Below are positions 62,742-64,000 of a DNA stretch of 64,000 bases, one piece after another. Source of the DNA: Candidatus Brockarchaeota archaeon. Its GTDB lineage: Archaea > Thermoproteota > EX4484-205 > JAAOZP01. The DNA is taken from assembly GCA_017601225.1 (NCBI GenBank), contig JAFNIX010000003.1, forward strand, positions 1 through 64,000. The letters are read 5' to 3'. Under the pieces are notes generated by a model. The model did no database searches and was not told the DNA's origin. It saw nothing but the letters and a program-made list of their open reading frames with translations. How positions within the stretch are numbered: position 1 is the stretch's first letter; every line of letters starts with the position of its first letter. A program made the position numbers and the translations under genes.

Positions 62742-62862
62742 GTTTTGATAATTAAAGACAAGTATTTGTTAACTTTTTCCCTCGTGAATCTCCCTTATTT
62801 TCACAAGCTCCTAAAGTATCTATTGCCATGGCGTGCCGCCCTCTTCATAATAATTCTCAAAT

Positions 62863-62872
62863 AGCGCGCGCT
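62863..62872. repeat. AGCGCGCGCT palindrome, site 4
   Basis: Intergenic, 11 bases below the stop of the ABC-2 permease gene and upstream of the flavin reductase-like gene, in the context AATAGCGCGCGCTTCTGAC. Sites 1 and 2 share the TAGCGCGCGCTT form. Confidence 0.6.
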
Positions 62873-62882
62873 TCTGACAAAT

Positions 62883-63788
62883 TTATTTCTCCTCTCGCCT
62901 CGTGAACATAATGTACGAAAGCATCATAAATATTATTGGGTATAGTATTAGAGCCATTATAGATATTGGATACTGTGAAAACACCTTAATCAGGTTCAAG
63001 ACATCTTGCTTGCTTCCTTTGGTAAGAACCGGACCTGTTAATGTGTTATAGTGGTTATTAATTGAAAAAATTTGGATCATGTAATTTAGCTCGCTGTATT
63101 TTTTAAAATAGTCCTCGGCATTTGCGAAGGAGGGAAAACCCAGCATCATAAAAGCGATCATCGTGGATATTATTGGCATTATGATCGTGAAAAATGCCCA
63201 GAGTGCAATACTGGCCATGAGCGAGAGGCTTGACTTATTTAAGAGGGTTGAGAGAAACAATGAGAGAGCATAATACGCAAAAGCGAACATTAGCGAGAAT
63301 GTTGAGAATAGAAATAGCCTTGCAATATCGTCGAGGTCTATAGTTATGCCGTGAAGGAATATGGTTGCTGGGACTGTCAGGAAAGTAGAGGCGAAAAGCG
63401 TGATTCCCATTATGGCTAAGGATGCGATGATTTTACCGTTCACCACATCCTCTCTATAAACAGGTCTTGACAGGAGAATCCGCAGGGTCCCGCTCTCCCT
63501 CTCCCTTGAAACAGCGTCGTAGCCGAAGGCTATGCCGAGGAATGGGGCTATAAGTGATACTGATGAACCTGCACTCGAGAAAATCTGTGTTATCCTGGTG
63601 GGACGCGTCTCTTCAGACATTATCGAATATGCGACTGAAAGGTAAAAGGTCATAGTCACGTAAAATAGGAGAAAAAGTGCAATTAATAACCATAGTCTTT
63701 TGCTTATTACAGCGTCTGAAAACTCCTTTCGTGCGATTATCAGTATTCTCTTCATAGGTTGCAGTTTCTCTCTCCTAATGGTTTCCAT
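62883..63788 (-). CDS. ABC-2 type permease (NosY/ABC2-membrane 5-like)
   Basis: Membrane protein with about six helices. It begins RILIIARKEFSDAVISKRLW, the usual first amphipathic segment, followed by TM1 and the loop DAVSRERESGTLRILLSRPV, a hallmark of this permease type; INGKIIASLAIMG-like helices follow. The length of 301 is normal. The gene for the ATPase lies just upstream and is cut by the window edge. It is probably an exporter of a lipid-like or other small compound; the substrate is unknown. Confidence 0.9.
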   Translation of the reverse strand: METIRREKLQPMKRILIIARKEFSDAVISKRLWLLIALFLLFYVTMTFYLSVAYSIMSEETRPTRITQIFSSAGSSVSLIAPFLGIAFGYDAVSRERESGTLRILLSRPVYREDVVNGKIIASLAIMGITLFASTFLTVPATIFLHGITIDLDDIARLFLFSTFSLMFAFAYYALSLFLSTLLNKSSLSLMASIALWAFFTIIMPIISTMIAFMMLGFPSFANAEDYFKKYSELNYMIQIFSINNHYNTLTGPVLTKGSKQDVLNLIKVFSQYPISIMALILYPIIFMMLSYIMFTRREEK

Positions 63789-63791
63789 TTT

Positions 63792-64000
63792 TCACCCTAC
63801 TCCTTCAGAGTAAAACCTGTATAGGTCCTCCCATTCAGGCTTTGAAGATACAAGAGCCTCAACGGAGTATTGACCCCTACTCAGCAAGGAGAATAATTCT
63901 CCACCAATGTCGCTTCCCCCTATGATGGATACCTTTCCCTCGTCCTCTATCCTGACCTCCATTACCTCTGGCAGTTTTTTAACCTCCTGCAAGAGCCTCC
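63792..64000 (-). CDS. ABC transporter ATP-binding protein, C-terminal end (cut by window)
   Basis: The frame is open through the right edge, so the apparent TTG at 63992 is internal. The visible 69 residues (RLLQEVKKLPEVMEVRIEDE ... LFSLLSRGQYSVEALVSSKP then EWEDLYRFYSEG) match the extra C-terminal domain of DrrA/NosF-type exporters. It ends three bases before the permease start, confirming an ATPase-permease operon. The nucleotide-binding motifs lie outside the window. Confidence 0.8.
   Translation of the reverse strand, partial: RLLQEVKKLPEVMEVRIEDEGKVSIIGGSDIGGELFSLLSRGQYSVEALVSSKPEWEDLYRFYSEGVG

Noticed and set aside
1-64000. tRNA, rRNA or CRISPR loci
   Set aside because: No cloverleaf-like sequence with a T-loop GTTCRA pattern, no rRNA-like stretch and no regular repeat-spacer array were found in the intergenic spaces that I read.

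Overview
The window comes from the chromosome of a thermophilic archaeon. The markers are reverse gyrase, the NurA-HerA-Mre11-Rad50 end-resection operon, Trm5, archaeal-type AdoMet decarboxylase, a GTPBP1-like GTPase, AT-rich TATA boxes, frequent GTG/TTG starts and ATGA overlaps. Many glycoside hydrolases, a molybdopterin oxidoreductase and a thioredoxin reductase suggest an anaerobic or microaerophilic sugar-using heterotroph, most likely in the Thermoproteota/TACK part of the tree. I cannot place it further from this window, and I see no rRNA, tRNA or CRISPR array.

Layout. 1-7614: the 3' part of a GH3 glycosidase, then nurA-herA-mre11-rad50, tightly packed on the + strand. 7645-14863: an accessory stretch bounded by two inverted, decayed IS200/IS605-type tnpB remnants that share a ~75-nt end resembling an omega-RNA scaffold. 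It holds a broken flavodoxin gene, a nucleotidyltransferase pair, an anchored extracytoplasmic protein, a mutarotase-like protein, a class II glutamine amidotransferase and a GH97 glycosidase. 14864-19545: minus-strand genes for a membrane wHTH protein, a SIMPL protein, and a three-gene unit of membrane protein, MoxR-type AAA+ ATPase and HExxH-vWA protein. 19666-22300: class II HMG-CoA reductase followed by a cluster of decayed genes. 22301-31435: thioredoxin reductase, a thiamine-binding-type gene split by an amber codon, an aminotransferase, a roadblock-like protein, a two-permease ABC exporter, a formate-dehydrogenase-like enzyme and a universal stress protein. 31643-40310: GH130, a LigD-type phosphoesterase, GH1, an ACT-V4R protein, aldo/keto reductase, MFS transporter, Gfo/Idh/MocA oxidoreductase and a GltD-like flavoprotein. 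40420-47353: CTP synthase, reverse gyrase and the GTPBP1-like GTPase. 47359-52983: a DUF47/PhoU-like protein, an ABC importer with two different ATPases and a double permease, and an AEC transporter. 53092-64000: Trm5, PHP and NUDIX enzymes, a ferritin-like protein, SpeD-SpeE, cysteine synthase, a membrane-protein/wHTH pair with a palindromic operator, a ParB-domain protein with a mosaic segment, a TSUP permease, a flavin-reductase-like protein and the start of another ABC exporter.

Functional links. GH3, GH97, GH130, GH1, the Gfo/Idh/MocA and aldo/keto enzymes and the MFS carrier together suggest glucan/mannan-type oligosaccharide use. NurA/HerA/Mre11/Rad50, reverse gyrase and the LigD-type phosphoesterase form a DNA-maintenance set. 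SpeD/SpeE make long polyamines expected in a thermophile.

The parts most worth a second look are the paired TnpB-end remnants, a four-fold AGCGCGCGCT palindrome, the HExxH-vWA/MoxR/membrane unit, the GC3-rich patch inside the ParB-domain gene, the amber-interrupted gene, and two candidate operator systems.
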